Of a DNA stretch of 64,000 nt, positions 1 to 7,852 are shown in pieces. Each line of letters begins with the position of its first letter. Within the stretch, counting starts at the first letter, position 1. The notes under the pieces are model-generated. The model was not told the origin of the DNA. It saw only the letters and a list, made by a program, of their open reading frames with translations, and made no database searches. Source of the DNA: Streptomyces chartreusis (GTDB taxonomy: Bacteria; Actinomycetota; Actinomycetes; Streptomycetales; Streptomycetaceae); assembly GCF_008704715.1 (NCBI RefSeq), contig NZ_CP023689.1:2666001-2730000 (forward strand), read 5' to 3'. A program made the position numbers and the translations under genes.

Positions 1-1
1 C

Positions 2-844
2 CTCTCCCGGTTCGGCCGCGGCAAGGACCTGCTCTACCGCGCCGTGTGCGCGCTGGAACGGCGGACCTACCGGGCCGCCGACATCGTGCTCGCCACGAAC
101 GAGAGCTACCGGGACGTCGCGATACGCCGGGGCGGCCGACGCCCCGAGGACGTCTTCGTGGTGCGCAGCGCGCCCCAGGTCGACCGGTTCCAACCGGTGC
201 CGCCCGAGCCGGAGTTGAAGCGCGGCAAGCCCCATCTGCTGTGCTACCTGGGCGTCATGGGCCCCCAGGACGGCGTCGACTACGCCCTGCGGGCTCTTGC
301 GAAGCTGCGCGACGAGCTGGGGCGGACCGACTGGCACGCGGTGTTCGTCGGCGCGGGCGACGCCTTCGACGCGATGGTGGAACTGTCCCGGCAGCTCGGA
401 CTGTCGGACCAGGTGCAGTTCACCGGGCGCATACCGGACGCCGACCTGGTGCGGTACCTGTCCACCGCGGACGTGTGCCTGTCCCCCGACCCTCGCAATC
501 CGCTCAACGACGTGTCGACGATGAACAAGGTCCTGGAGTACATGGCGATGGGCCGGCCGATCGTCTCGTTCGACCTGAAGGAGGCGCGCGTCTCCGCGGG
601 TGACGCCGCCGTCTACGCGCCCGCCAACGACGAGGCCCGGTTCGCCGACCTCATCGCGGAGTTGCTGGACGACCCGGACCGGCGGGTCCGGATGGGCAAG
701 GTCGGCCAGGAGCGGATCACCGGCCGGCTCTCCTGGGAGAACTCGCAGTCGTCACTGCTCGCGGCCTACGCCGCCGCGTGCCGTGACCGCACTCAGGCTT
801 CGGCGGGCGGCCCGGTCCGCACAGGGAAGAGGCAGCGGCGTTGA
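2..844 (+). CDS. Glycosyltransferase family 4 (5'-truncated by window edge)
   Basis: A retaining GT-B sugar transferase that probably adds one sugar to the lipid-linked repeat unit of the polysaccharide made by this operon. The frame is open from base 2, so the N-terminal acceptor-binding domain lies outside the window. What remains is the donor-binding Rossmann half: LLCYLGVMGPQDGVDYALRA, then a VFVGAGDAF strand, then LNDVSTMNKVLEYMAMGRPI, which carries the glutamates of the GT4 nucleotide-sugar site (E near YMAMG). The stop TGA overlaps the TTG start of the next gene by four bases, so the two are probably translationally coupled. Sugar specificity cannot be read from the sequence. Confidence 0.85.
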   Translation, partial: LSRFGRGKDLLYRAVCALERRTYRAADIVLATNESYRDVAIRRGGRRPEDVFVVRSAPQVDRFQPVPPEPELKRGKPHLLCYLGVMGPQDGVDYALRALAKLRDELGRTDWHAVFVGAGDAFDAMVELSRQLGLSDQVQFTGRIPDADLVRYLSTADVCLSPDPRNPLNDVSTMNKVLEYMAMGRPIVSFDLKEARVSAGDAAVYAPANDEARFADLIAELLDDPDRRVRMGKVGQERITGRLSWENSQSSLLAAYAAACRDRTQASAGGPVRTGKRQRR

Positions 845-2208
845 GCGAAGACACGATCCGCCTGGTCACCGTCGGGCGGATACTCCGGCGCAGGTGGCGG
901 CTTCTCGCCGTCCTCGCCGTGGCGGGCGCACTCGTCGGCTACGGCACCTCGCTGGTGTTCCCACCGCGTTACACGGCTTCGGCATCGGTACTGCTGCCGG
1001 GGCAGTGGGAGGAGCGCGAGCTGCTGACCCAGGTCGACATCGTCACCAGTTCGACGGTGGTCGACCGGGCGGCAGCCGACCTCGGCTGGACCGGCCTCAG
1101 CAGCGACGAGCTGCGGGACCGGGTGAGCGCCAAGGCGTCCGACGGAAACATCATCAAGATCTCCGGCACGGCCGACACCCCGAAGCACGCGCAACAGCTG
1201 TCGGACCGGGTGGCCCAGCAGTTCGTCGCGTTCGCCGAGCGGATCGCGGGCGGCGGCACCGACTCCGAAGCGGCCACGGGACCCGAGGCGCTGCGGCAGC
1301 AGGTGGAGGAGACCAACCGCCGTATCAGCGACCTCGCCGACGCGGCCGATCCGGGGCGGACCGTGGAGAGCGTCCAGGCCCGCACCATGCTCGAGAAACT
1401 GCGCACCTCGCTGGAAGAGGCCATGACGAAGCTCGACGAGGCCGATCCGGCGAACAACAAGGCGGGCCTGGTCGTGATGGGCCCGGCGGCCCGGCCGACC
1501 GGCGAGGCACCGCCGACGCGGGTGCAGCTCGTCGTCACCGGGGCCGTGCTGTTCTTCCTGCTCGCGGTCGTCGGCCATCTTGTCGCCGCACGGATGAACC
1601 GCCGGCTGCGCACCGAGCAGGAGGTCGCCGCGACCCTGGGCGCGGCGCTGCTCGGCACCGTCGACGTGCCCGACGACCCGCGTGCGCGGCGACCGGAGGG
1701 CGGGGGCTCCGGGGCCCGGATCCGAAGGCTCCTCGGCACCGACACCCGGTGGGACCTGCCGGCCCCGCTGCGGTCCGGCGACGAGAGCGGCCGACGGATC
1801 CGCTACGGCCGGGTGTGCGCCCGCATCCGGGAGCTGCTGCCTGCCCCCCGGCTGCTGCTAGTCGTCGTACCGGACGACGACGAGATCGCCCGCCGGGCCG
1901 CCGGGCAGCTCGTCGCCGAGGCCAAGGGAGATCCGCTGCTGCGGGTCGTGGAGGTCTCGGCGGACCGGCCGATGGTGCCGGACCGCGACACCGAGTCCGG
2001 TGCCCTCGTGGTGCTCGGCGCGGGCAGCCGGACCGCGGAGGAACTGGCCGGCATCGCCGAGGCGTGCGCGGACGGCAGGCACGAGGTCGTCGGCGTCGTC
2101 GTCGCCGACCCGGTCCGGGCCCGCCCCGCGCGACATCCCGCCGATCCGCCGGACGACGCCGCTCCCGCGCTCGCGGTGCGCGGCCACGCGACGGGAGGTC
2201 CGGCATGA
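841..2208 (+). CDS. Wzz-like polysaccharide chain-length protein with degenerate cytoplasmic domain
   Basis: A 455-residue inner-membrane protein of the Wzz/polysaccharide co-polymerase type, which sets chain length together with a Wzy polymerase. After a basic stretch (ILRRRWR) there is a transmembrane helix at about residues 21-40, then the FPPRYTASASVLLPG entry to the external Wzz domain and a coiled helical region. A second helix follows at about 225-245 (VVTGAVLFFLLAVVGHLVA). The C-terminal 200 residues resemble the fold of tyrosine autokinases (LLLVVVPDDDE, ALVVLGAG) but lack a Walker A lysine, so kinase activity is unlikely. The start is TTG, inside the TTGA overlap with the preceding glycosyltransferase gene. 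A second protein of the same layout follows directly. Confidence 0.8.
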   Translation: MSEDTIRLVTVGRILRRRWRLLAVLAVAGALVGYGTSLVFPPRYTASASVLLPGQWEERELLTQVDIVTSSTVVDRAAADLGWTGLSSDELRDRVSAKASDGNIIKISGTADTPKHAQQLSDRVAQQFVAFAERIAGGGTDSEAATGPEALRQQVEETNRRISDLADAADPGRTVESVQARTMLEKLRTSLEEAMTKLDEADPANNKAGLVVMGPAARPTGEAPPTRVQLVVTGAVLFFLLAVVGHLVAARMNRRLRTEQEVAATLGAALLGTVDVPDDPRARRPEGGGSGARIRRLLGTDTRWDLPAPLRSGDESGRRIRYGRVCARIRELLPAPRLLLVVVPDDDEIARRAAGQLVAEAKGDPLLRVVEVSADRPMVPDRDTESGALVVLGAGSRTAEELAGIAEACADGRHEVVGVVVADPVRARPARHPADPPDDAAPALAVRGHATGGPA

Positions 2209-3725
2209 CGACCGGCACGGTTTCGGAGTCGTCGGCGGCCGGTCCGCTCATCGACCTGCAAGGGCTGGTGGTGGCGGTGCGCAGGCGCCGCCGCCTGTGG
2301 TGCACCATGGCGCTCCTCGGCCTGCTGGCCGGGGCGGCGGTGGCGGTCCTCATGCCGCCGCCACCGAGCGCGGTGACCAAGGTGCTGGTCTCGCACGAGG
2401 ACGACCAGCCGAACGACACCGGCACGCTGATCCGCACCGATGTCGCGCTGCTGCAGACCACACGGGTCGCCGACATGGCCCTGCGGTCCCTGAAGTCCCC
2501 GGAGAAGACCGAGGACTTCATGCGGGACTACCGGGGTACCGGCCTGACCAACAACCTGCTCCAGATCGACGTGACCGGTGACAGCGACGCGGAGGCGGTG
2601 GCCCGGGCCAAGGCGCTGGCCGAGGCGTTCGTGACGGACCATGTGCGGCGGATGCGGCAGTCCGCGCAGGCCGAGGCCAAGGCCCTGCTCGACCAGCGCG
2701 ACCGCATGCGGGACGAGCTCGACGAGGTCAACAAGGCAATCGGCGACCGCTCCCCGGAGAGCGACCCGCAGGCGTCGGCGAGCATCGAGTCGCTCTTCGC
2801 CCGCCGCGCCGAACTCAACTCCCGGATAGCCGACTTCGACCAGCGCGCCGCGGACGCGCGCACCGGCACGCCCAAGGTCGTCGCCGGCACGCAGATCGTG
2901 GACGCCCCGCGCGCGGTGCGGCACTCCCTGCCCAAGGCGGTCGCCACCGACTCCGCGATCGGGCTCGTACTCGGACTCGTCCTCGGGCTCGCGCTGGCCG
3001 CGGTCGGCACGGTGGTGGCGGACCGTCCCGTGCTGCGCCGGGACATCGCGGCACACCTGGGTGCCTCGGTCATCGCGGAGCTGCCCCGTCGCTCGGGCAG
3101 GCTGTGGCAGCGCCGCCGGACCCGGGCGGCACGCGAACGGCTCACCGGGACCCTGGCCCGCACGGTACGCGGCTCCACGGAACCGCTGTCGCTGCTGGAA
3201 CTGGGCTGTGCGCGCAGCACGACCGTGCTCGCCCTGAACGTCGCGAAGGCACTGGGGCAGGAGGGGCCGGTGGTCGTCGTCGACGGTCTGCCGGGCCAGC
3301 TGCTCTCCGGCCGCCGTCCGAAGCCGGGGGATCCCACGGTGGTCAGCGGGGAGCATGCCGCGGCCGGGTCGCCGCAGGAGCGCCGGATCGGCGTCGGCTC
3401 GGTCGCGCCGGGCACGGCGTGGACCGACCTCCAGTACCTCGGCACCCGGACCGTGCTGGTCGTGCGTGCCGGGCACGGCAGCGCCGCCTGGCTGCACACC
3501 GTGGCGCGGCAACTCGCGGACCAGCACATTCCGGTGATCGGTGTGGTGCTCATCGACCCGGATCCGCGTGACCGCACCGACGGCACGCTGTGGGACGGAC
3601 TGCACATCGCACTGCGCGGCCAGAACGAGCGGCTCGCCCGGCAGAGCGGGACAGGCCGCCCGCGTACGGATCGGCAGCCGATGTGGGCCACTCGGGTCCC
3701 GGACAGCAACCAGGAGGCGCGGTAG
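2205..3725 (+). CDS. Second Wzz-like chain-length / degenerate BY-kinase protein
   Basis: 506 residues, with the ATG in a 4-base ATGA overlap with the previous gene. It has the same plan as its neighbour: basic patch (VRRRRRLW), transmembrane helix at about residues 28-46, an external domain with a predicted coiled region (QAEAKALLDQRDRMRDELDE) and a second helix at about 245-265 (GLVLGLVLGLALAAVGTVV). The tail looks like a worn MinD/BY-kinase domain: LLELGCARSTTVLALNVAKA stands where a Walker A loop should be but has no GK[ST], and VVVVDGLPGQ resembles the Walker A' strand. It probably works in polymer length control or export as a hetero-complex with the preceding protein. The pairing is seen; the function is inferred. 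Confidence 0.78.
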   Translation: MTTGTVSESSAAGPLIDLQGLVVAVRRRRRLWCTMALLGLLAGAAVAVLMPPPPSAVTKVLVSHEDDQPNDTGTLIRTDVALLQTTRVADMALRSLKSPEKTEDFMRDYRGTGLTNNLLQIDVTGDSDAEAVARAKALAEAFVTDHVRRMRQSAQAEAKALLDQRDRMRDELDEVNKAIGDRSPESDPQASASIESLFARRAELNSRIADFDQRAADARTGTPKVVAGTQIVDAPRAVRHSLPKAVATDSAIGLVLGLVLGLALAAVGTVVADRPVLRRDIAAHLGASVIAELPRRSGRLWQRRRTRAARERLTGTLARTVRGSTEPLSLLELGCARSTTVLALNVAKALGQEGPVVVVDGLPGQLLSGRRPKPGDPTVVSGEHAAAGSPQERRIGVGSVAPGTAWTDLQYLGTRTVLVVRAGHGSAAWLHTVARQLADQHIPVIGVVLIDPDPRDRTDGTLWDGLHIALRGQNERLARQSGTGRPRTDRQPMWATRVPDSNQEAR

Positions 3726-3728
3726 TAC

Positions 3729-5660
3729 ATGTGTGGCATCGCAGGCACCTATCGGTGGCCGGACGGGAAGGCCGTGACCGACCGGCTCACCGAGACGCTC
3801 GCCCACCGCGGACCCGACGGGGCGGGCCGGTACAGCCACCCCGTCGGTGACGGCGAGGTGCACCTCGGGCACCGCCGGCTGGCCATCATCGACCTGTCCG
3901 AGACCGGCGCCCAGCCGATGGTCTCGGACGGCCTCGCCCTGACGTACAACGGCGAGCTGTACAACGCGCCGGAGCTGCGGGCCGAGCTGGCCGCCGCCGG
4001 GGTGCGCTTCCGCGGCACCTCCGACACCGAGGTGCTCCTGGAGGCGTGGCGGCGCTGGGGCACGGACTGTCTGCCCCGGCTGCGCGGCATGTTCGCGTTC
4101 GGGATCTTCGACGAGCGCACCGGTGAACTGGTGCTCGCCCGCGACCAGTTGGGCATCAAGCCGCTGTTCCTGCTGCGGCGCGGCGAGGGCATGGTGTTCG
4201 CCTCCGAGCTCAAGGCGCTCGCCGCCGCCGGCGGATCGCTGGAGGTGGACCAGGCGGCGCTGGTGGCCTCGCTGCTGTACTACTGGGTGCCGGACTCACG
4301 GTGCGCGTTCCGCGAGGCGGAGAAGCTGCCGCCGGGGAGCTGGCTCAGGTGCCGGCCCGACGGCCGGGTGGAGCGCGGCACGTTCTGGAGCCTGAAGGAC
4401 GTCGCCGCCGAGGGCCGGGAGCGGGCCCGCAGCGGCGAGCTGCCGGACCTGAACGCGGTCGTCGAGGAGTCGACCCGGCGCCACCTGCTCTCCGACGTAC
4501 CCGTGGCGACGTTCCTCTCCGGCGGTCTCGACTCCAGCTATCTGACGGCCCTCGCGGCCCGCCACCAACCCGGGATCTCCGCCTACACGATCGGATTCCG
4601 GGCCGAGGACGCCAAGTTCGAGGCGATGCCGGACGATCTGCGCTACGCCCGGCAGGTCGCCGGGCGGTTCGGTGTCGACCTGCACGAGATCGAGATCGCC
4701 CCGAACGTGCTCGACCTGCTGCCGCAGATGACGTACTCCCTGGACGAGCCGATCGGCGACCCCGCCGCGATCAACACCTTCCTGATCTGCTCGGCCGCCC
4801 GGGAGGCCGGGGTGAAGGTGATGCTCTCGGGGATGGGCGCCGACGAGCTGTTCGCCGGGTACCGCAAGCACCTGGCCAACCTCCTCGCGCTGCGCTACCA
4901 GCGCGTCCCGCGGCCCCTGCGGCGCGGGGTGTCCGCTCTAGTGGACCGGCTGCCGGTCGCGACGAGCCGCCGGGGGTACCGGTCGGTGCGCTTCGCGAAG
5001 CGGTTCCTCTCCTTCGCCGATCTGCCGGAGGAGACCGCGTTCCGGCGCAGCTACACCATGTACGACCAGGACGAGCTGCTCGACCTGGTCGATCCGGATC
5101 TGGCCGGGACGGTCGAGGACGTGCTGACCGAGCACGCGGACGTCTACCGGGACAACGACCTCGACGACTTCGTCAACCGCATGTGCCTGACGGACGCCCG
5201 GATGTTCCTGCCGGGCCTGAACCTCACGTACACCGACCGCTCCAGCATGGCCGCGTCGACCGAGGTGCGGGTGCCGTACGTGGACGTCGAGGTGGTCAGG
5301 GCGGCGTTCGCCTTCCCCGGCGACCGGAAGATCGCCGGGCGGCAGGGCAAGGCCGTCCTCAAGGAGGCGGCCACCTCGATCCTGCCCCGGGAGATCGTGT
5401 ACCGGCCCAAGGGCCTGTTCAGCGCGCCGCTGCGGGCCTGGATGAGCCGGGATCTGGCACCGCTGGTGCGCGAGGTGATCCACGACGGCGAGCTGGTCAG
5501 GTCAGGGCTGCTGCGCCGCGACGCGCTGGCGCGGATGGCCGCCGAGGACGCCGCCGGGCAGCGGGACTTCTCCAAGCATCTGTGGCATGTGCTGACCCTC
5601 GAGTACTGGTATCGCGACGCGACCTCTGGGTCCGGCCAGAGCACTCGGTTAACGGCTTAG
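3729..5660 (+). CDS. asnB: Asparagine synthase (glutamine-hydrolysing)-like amidotransferase
   Basis: A 643-residue AsnB-family enzyme. The N-terminal class II glutaminase domain begins MCGIAG, so Cys2 becomes the nucleophile after Met removal. HRGPDG and TYNGELYN follow and release ammonia from glutamine. The synthetase domain has the pyrophosphatase loop SGGLDSS at residues 264-270, which adenylates a carboxylate. In polysaccharide clusters such enzymes often amidate a uronic acid or another carboxylate rather than making free asparagine; here that is inference from position. The gene is 3 bases after the previous one. The third-last codon (5649-5651) is TTA, rare in Streptomyces and read by the bldA tRNA. 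Confidence 0.85.
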   Translation: MCGIAGTYRWPDGKAVTDRLTETLAHRGPDGAGRYSHPVGDGEVHLGHRRLAIIDLSETGAQPMVSDGLALTYNGELYNAPELRAELAAAGVRFRGTSDTEVLLEAWRRWGTDCLPRLRGMFAFGIFDERTGELVLARDQLGIKPLFLLRRGEGMVFASELKALAAAGGSLEVDQAALVASLLYYWVPDSRCAFREAEKLPPGSWLRCRPDGRVERGTFWSLKDVAAEGRERARSGELPDLNAVVEESTRRHLLSDVPVATFLSGGLDSSYLTALAARHQPGISAYTIGFRAEDAKFEAMPDDLRYARQVAGRFGVDLHEIEIAPNVLDLLPQMTYSLDEPIGDPAAINTFLICSAAREAGVKVMLSGMGADELFAGYRKHLANLLALRYQRVPRPLRRGVSALVDRLPVATSRRGYRSVRFAKRFLSFADLPEETAFRRSYTMYDQDELLDLVDPDLAGTVEDVLTEHADVYRDNDLDDFVNRMCLTDARMFLPGLNLTYTDRSSMAASTEVRVPYVDVEVVRAAFAFPGDRKIAGRQGKAVLKEAATSILPREIVYRPKGLFSAPLRAWMSRDLAPLVREVIHDGELVRSGLLRRDALARMAAEDAAGQRDFSKHLWHVLTLEYWYRDATSGSGQSTRLTA

Positions 5661-5677
5661 GAATCAGAGGAGTTCGG

Positions 5678-7852
5678 GTGAAGCAGGTTGTACAGAACTA
5701 CAAGAGCGGCGAGCTGGCGGTGCTCGACGTGCCGGAGCCGGGGTGCAAGCCGGGCGGGGTGCTCGTCCGCACCGCGTACTCGCTGATATCCACCGGGACC
5801 GAGATGATGAAGGTGTCCGAGGCCGGCATGTCGATGCTGGGCAAGGCCCGCTCCCGCCCGGACCAGGTGGCCAAGGTCATGCAGAGCGTGGCCACCAACG
5901 GCGTGCCCGCCACCTACCGCAAGGTGATGGGCAAGCTGGACTCCTACACGCCGCTGGGCTACTCGCTGTGCGGTGTGGTCGAGCAGGTCGGCGCCGGGAT
6001 CGACGACGTGAAGGTCGGCGACCTCGTGGCCTGCGCGGGCAACGAGCACGCGCTGCACGCCGAGCTGAACTGGGTGCCGAAGAACCTCTACACCCCGGTG
6101 CCGGACGGCCTCGCGCCGCGGCACGCGGCCTTCGGGACCGTCGGGTCGATCGCGATGCAGGGCGTCCGCCAGGGCGAGCCGCAACTCGGCGAGGTCGCCC
6201 TGGTCATCGGCCTCGGGCTGATCGGGCAGCTGGTGGTGCAGCTCCTCACGGCCTCGGGGGTCCGTGTCGTCGGCGTCGACCCGGACCCGGCGCGCTGCGA
6301 GCTGGCCGAGCGGCTGGGCGCCGCGGCCTGCGGCGATCCCGAGTCCGCGGCCGTGGAGGCCGCCGTCGCCGAACTCACCGACGGGCACGGCGTGGACCAG
6401 GTGTATCTGGCCGCGGGCGGCGGCAGCAACCAGCCCGTCGAGCTGGCCGCGCGGCTCTGCCGGGACCGCGGCCGGGTCGTCGACATCGGCAAGTGCCGCC
6501 TGGACCTGCCGTGGAACGCGTACTACGAGAAGGAGCTCGACGTCCGGTTCTCCCGCAGCTACGGCCCCGGGCGCTACGACCCGGAGTACGAGCTTCAGGG
6601 GCGCGACTACCCGATCGGCTATGTGCGCTGGACCGAGCGCCGGAACCTGGCGTGCTTCCTCGACCTCGTGGCCCGCGGCCGCGTCGACGTGGAGCCGCTG
6701 GTCTCGCACATCGCCGACTTCGACGACGCCGTGGAGACCTACCGGAGTCTGAAGGACGGCGATCTGAAGGCCGTGGCCGTGCTGTTCCGGTACCCCGAGC
6801 AGGAGGACCGGGCCGAGGCCCCGGCGGTGGCCGTGCCCACGGTGAACGTGAAGCCGGCTCCGGCCCGGGCGGCCGCGAGCGGGCCGGTGCGCCTCGCGTT
6901 CGTCGGCGCCGGCAACTACGCGACGTCGATGCTGCTGCCGCACCTGGCCGGGCGTGACGGCGTCGAGCTGTCCACGGTCGTCACCACGACGGCACTGTCC
7001 GGGGCCAACGCGCAGCGCAAGTTCGGCTTCGCCGAGGCGACCACCGATCTCGACGCGGTGCTCGGCGACAAGTCCATCGACGCGGTGTTCGTGGTCACCC
7101 GCCACAGCTCGCACGCCGACCTGACCCGGCAGGCGCTGCTGGCCGGCAAGGCGGTGTTCGTGGAGAAGCCGCTGGCGCTCACCGAGGAAGACCTGGCGGG
7201 TGTGCTCGCGGCGGTGGAGGAGTCCGGCAACGACCGGCTCCAGGTCGGCTTCAACCGCCGGTTCGCGCCGCTGCTGACCGAGGCCAAGGAGCGGTTCGGC
7301 GCCCGGACCGGTCCCGCGAGCCTGCGCTACCTCGTCAACGCGGGCCGGCTCCAGCACGGCAGCTGGTACCTCCAGCAGGGCACCGAGGGCTCTCGGTTCG
7401 AGGGCGAGGGCGGACACTTCATCGACACGGCGAGCTGGCTCCTCGAAGCCGACCCGGTGTCGGTGTACGCGGTCGCCCCGGCCGGCAACGAGGACCTCCA
7501 GGTCGTGCTGCGCTACCCGGACGGGTCCACCGCCACCATCAGCTACGTCACCACCGGCGCGCCCGGCTTCCCCAAGGAGACGCTGGACCTGGTCGCGGAC
7601 GGCAAGGTGCTGCGGCTCGACGACTTCGTCCGCGCCTCGGTGTACGCCCGTAAGCGGTGGGTCAGTTCGCGGCTGCCCAAGGCCCGGGACAAGGGCCAGA
7701 ACGCCGAACTGGCCGCGTTCGTCAAGGCCGTGCGGACCGGCGGGCCGATGCCGGTCCCGCTTCAGTCGCTGGTCGCGACCACCTCGGCCACCCTCGCCGT
7801 GCAGGCCGGCCTGGCCGCCGGTGCGCCGGTGACGTTGGCGAGGGCCCTGTGA
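5678..7852 (+). CDS. Bi-domain oxidoreductase (MDR alcohol dehydrogenase + Gfo/Idh/MocA)
   Basis: A 724-residue fusion of two dehydrogenases. Residues about 1-365 are a medium-chain dehydrogenase/reductase with a GroES-like N-terminus and a Rossmann segment (VALVIGLGLIGQLVVQLL). Residues about 405-724 are a Gfo/Idh/MocA-type NAD(P) sugar oxidoreductase (VRLAFVGAGNYATSMLLPHL, then VFVEKPLALTEEDL with the family EKP motif). A low-complexity linker joins them. Start is GTG, chosen because GAGGAG at 5667-5672 lies six bases upstream. Such fusions recur in exopolysaccharide clusters beside heparinase-like proteins, as here; they probably oxidise or epimerise a sugar or sugar nucleotide. The substrate is unknown. 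Confidence 0.82.
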   Translation: MKQVVQNYKSGELAVLDVPEPGCKPGGVLVRTAYSLISTGTEMMKVSEAGMSMLGKARSRPDQVAKVMQSVATNGVPATYRKVMGKLDSYTPLGYSLCGVVEQVGAGIDDVKVGDLVACAGNEHALHAELNWVPKNLYTPVPDGLAPRHAAFGTVGSIAMQGVRQGEPQLGEVALVIGLGLIGQLVVQLLTASGVRVVGVDPDPARCELAERLGAAACGDPESAAVEAAVAELTDGHGVDQVYLAAGGGSNQPVELAARLCRDRGRVVDIGKCRLDLPWNAYYEKELDVRFSRSYGPGRYDPEYELQGRDYPIGYVRWTERRNLACFLDLVARGRVDVEPLVSHIADFDDAVETYRSLKDGDLKAVAVLFRYPEQEDRAEAPAVAVPTVNVKPAPARAAASGPVRLAFVGAGNYATSMLLPHLAGRDGVELSTVVTTTALSGANAQRKFGFAEATTDLDAVLGDKSIDAVFVVTRHSSHADLTRQALLAGKAVFVEKPLALTEEDLAGVLAAVEESGNDRLQVGFNRRFAPLLTEAKERFGARTGPASLRYLVNAGRLQHGSWYLQQGTEGSRFEGEGGHFIDTASWLLEADPVSVYAVAPAGNEDLQVVLRYPDGSTATISYVTTGAPGFPKETLDLVADGKVLRLDDFVRASVYARKRWVSSRLPKARDKGQNAELAAFVKAVRTGGPMPVPLQSLVATTSATLAVQAGLAAGAPVTLARAL

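Noticed and set aside
1803..3872. Long open frame on the - strand (689 codons) opposite the second Wzz-like gene
   Set aside because: It is antisense to a gene with clear structure, has low-complexity Arg/Gly/Pro/Val translation and no ribosome site; long antisense frames are expected at this G+C content.
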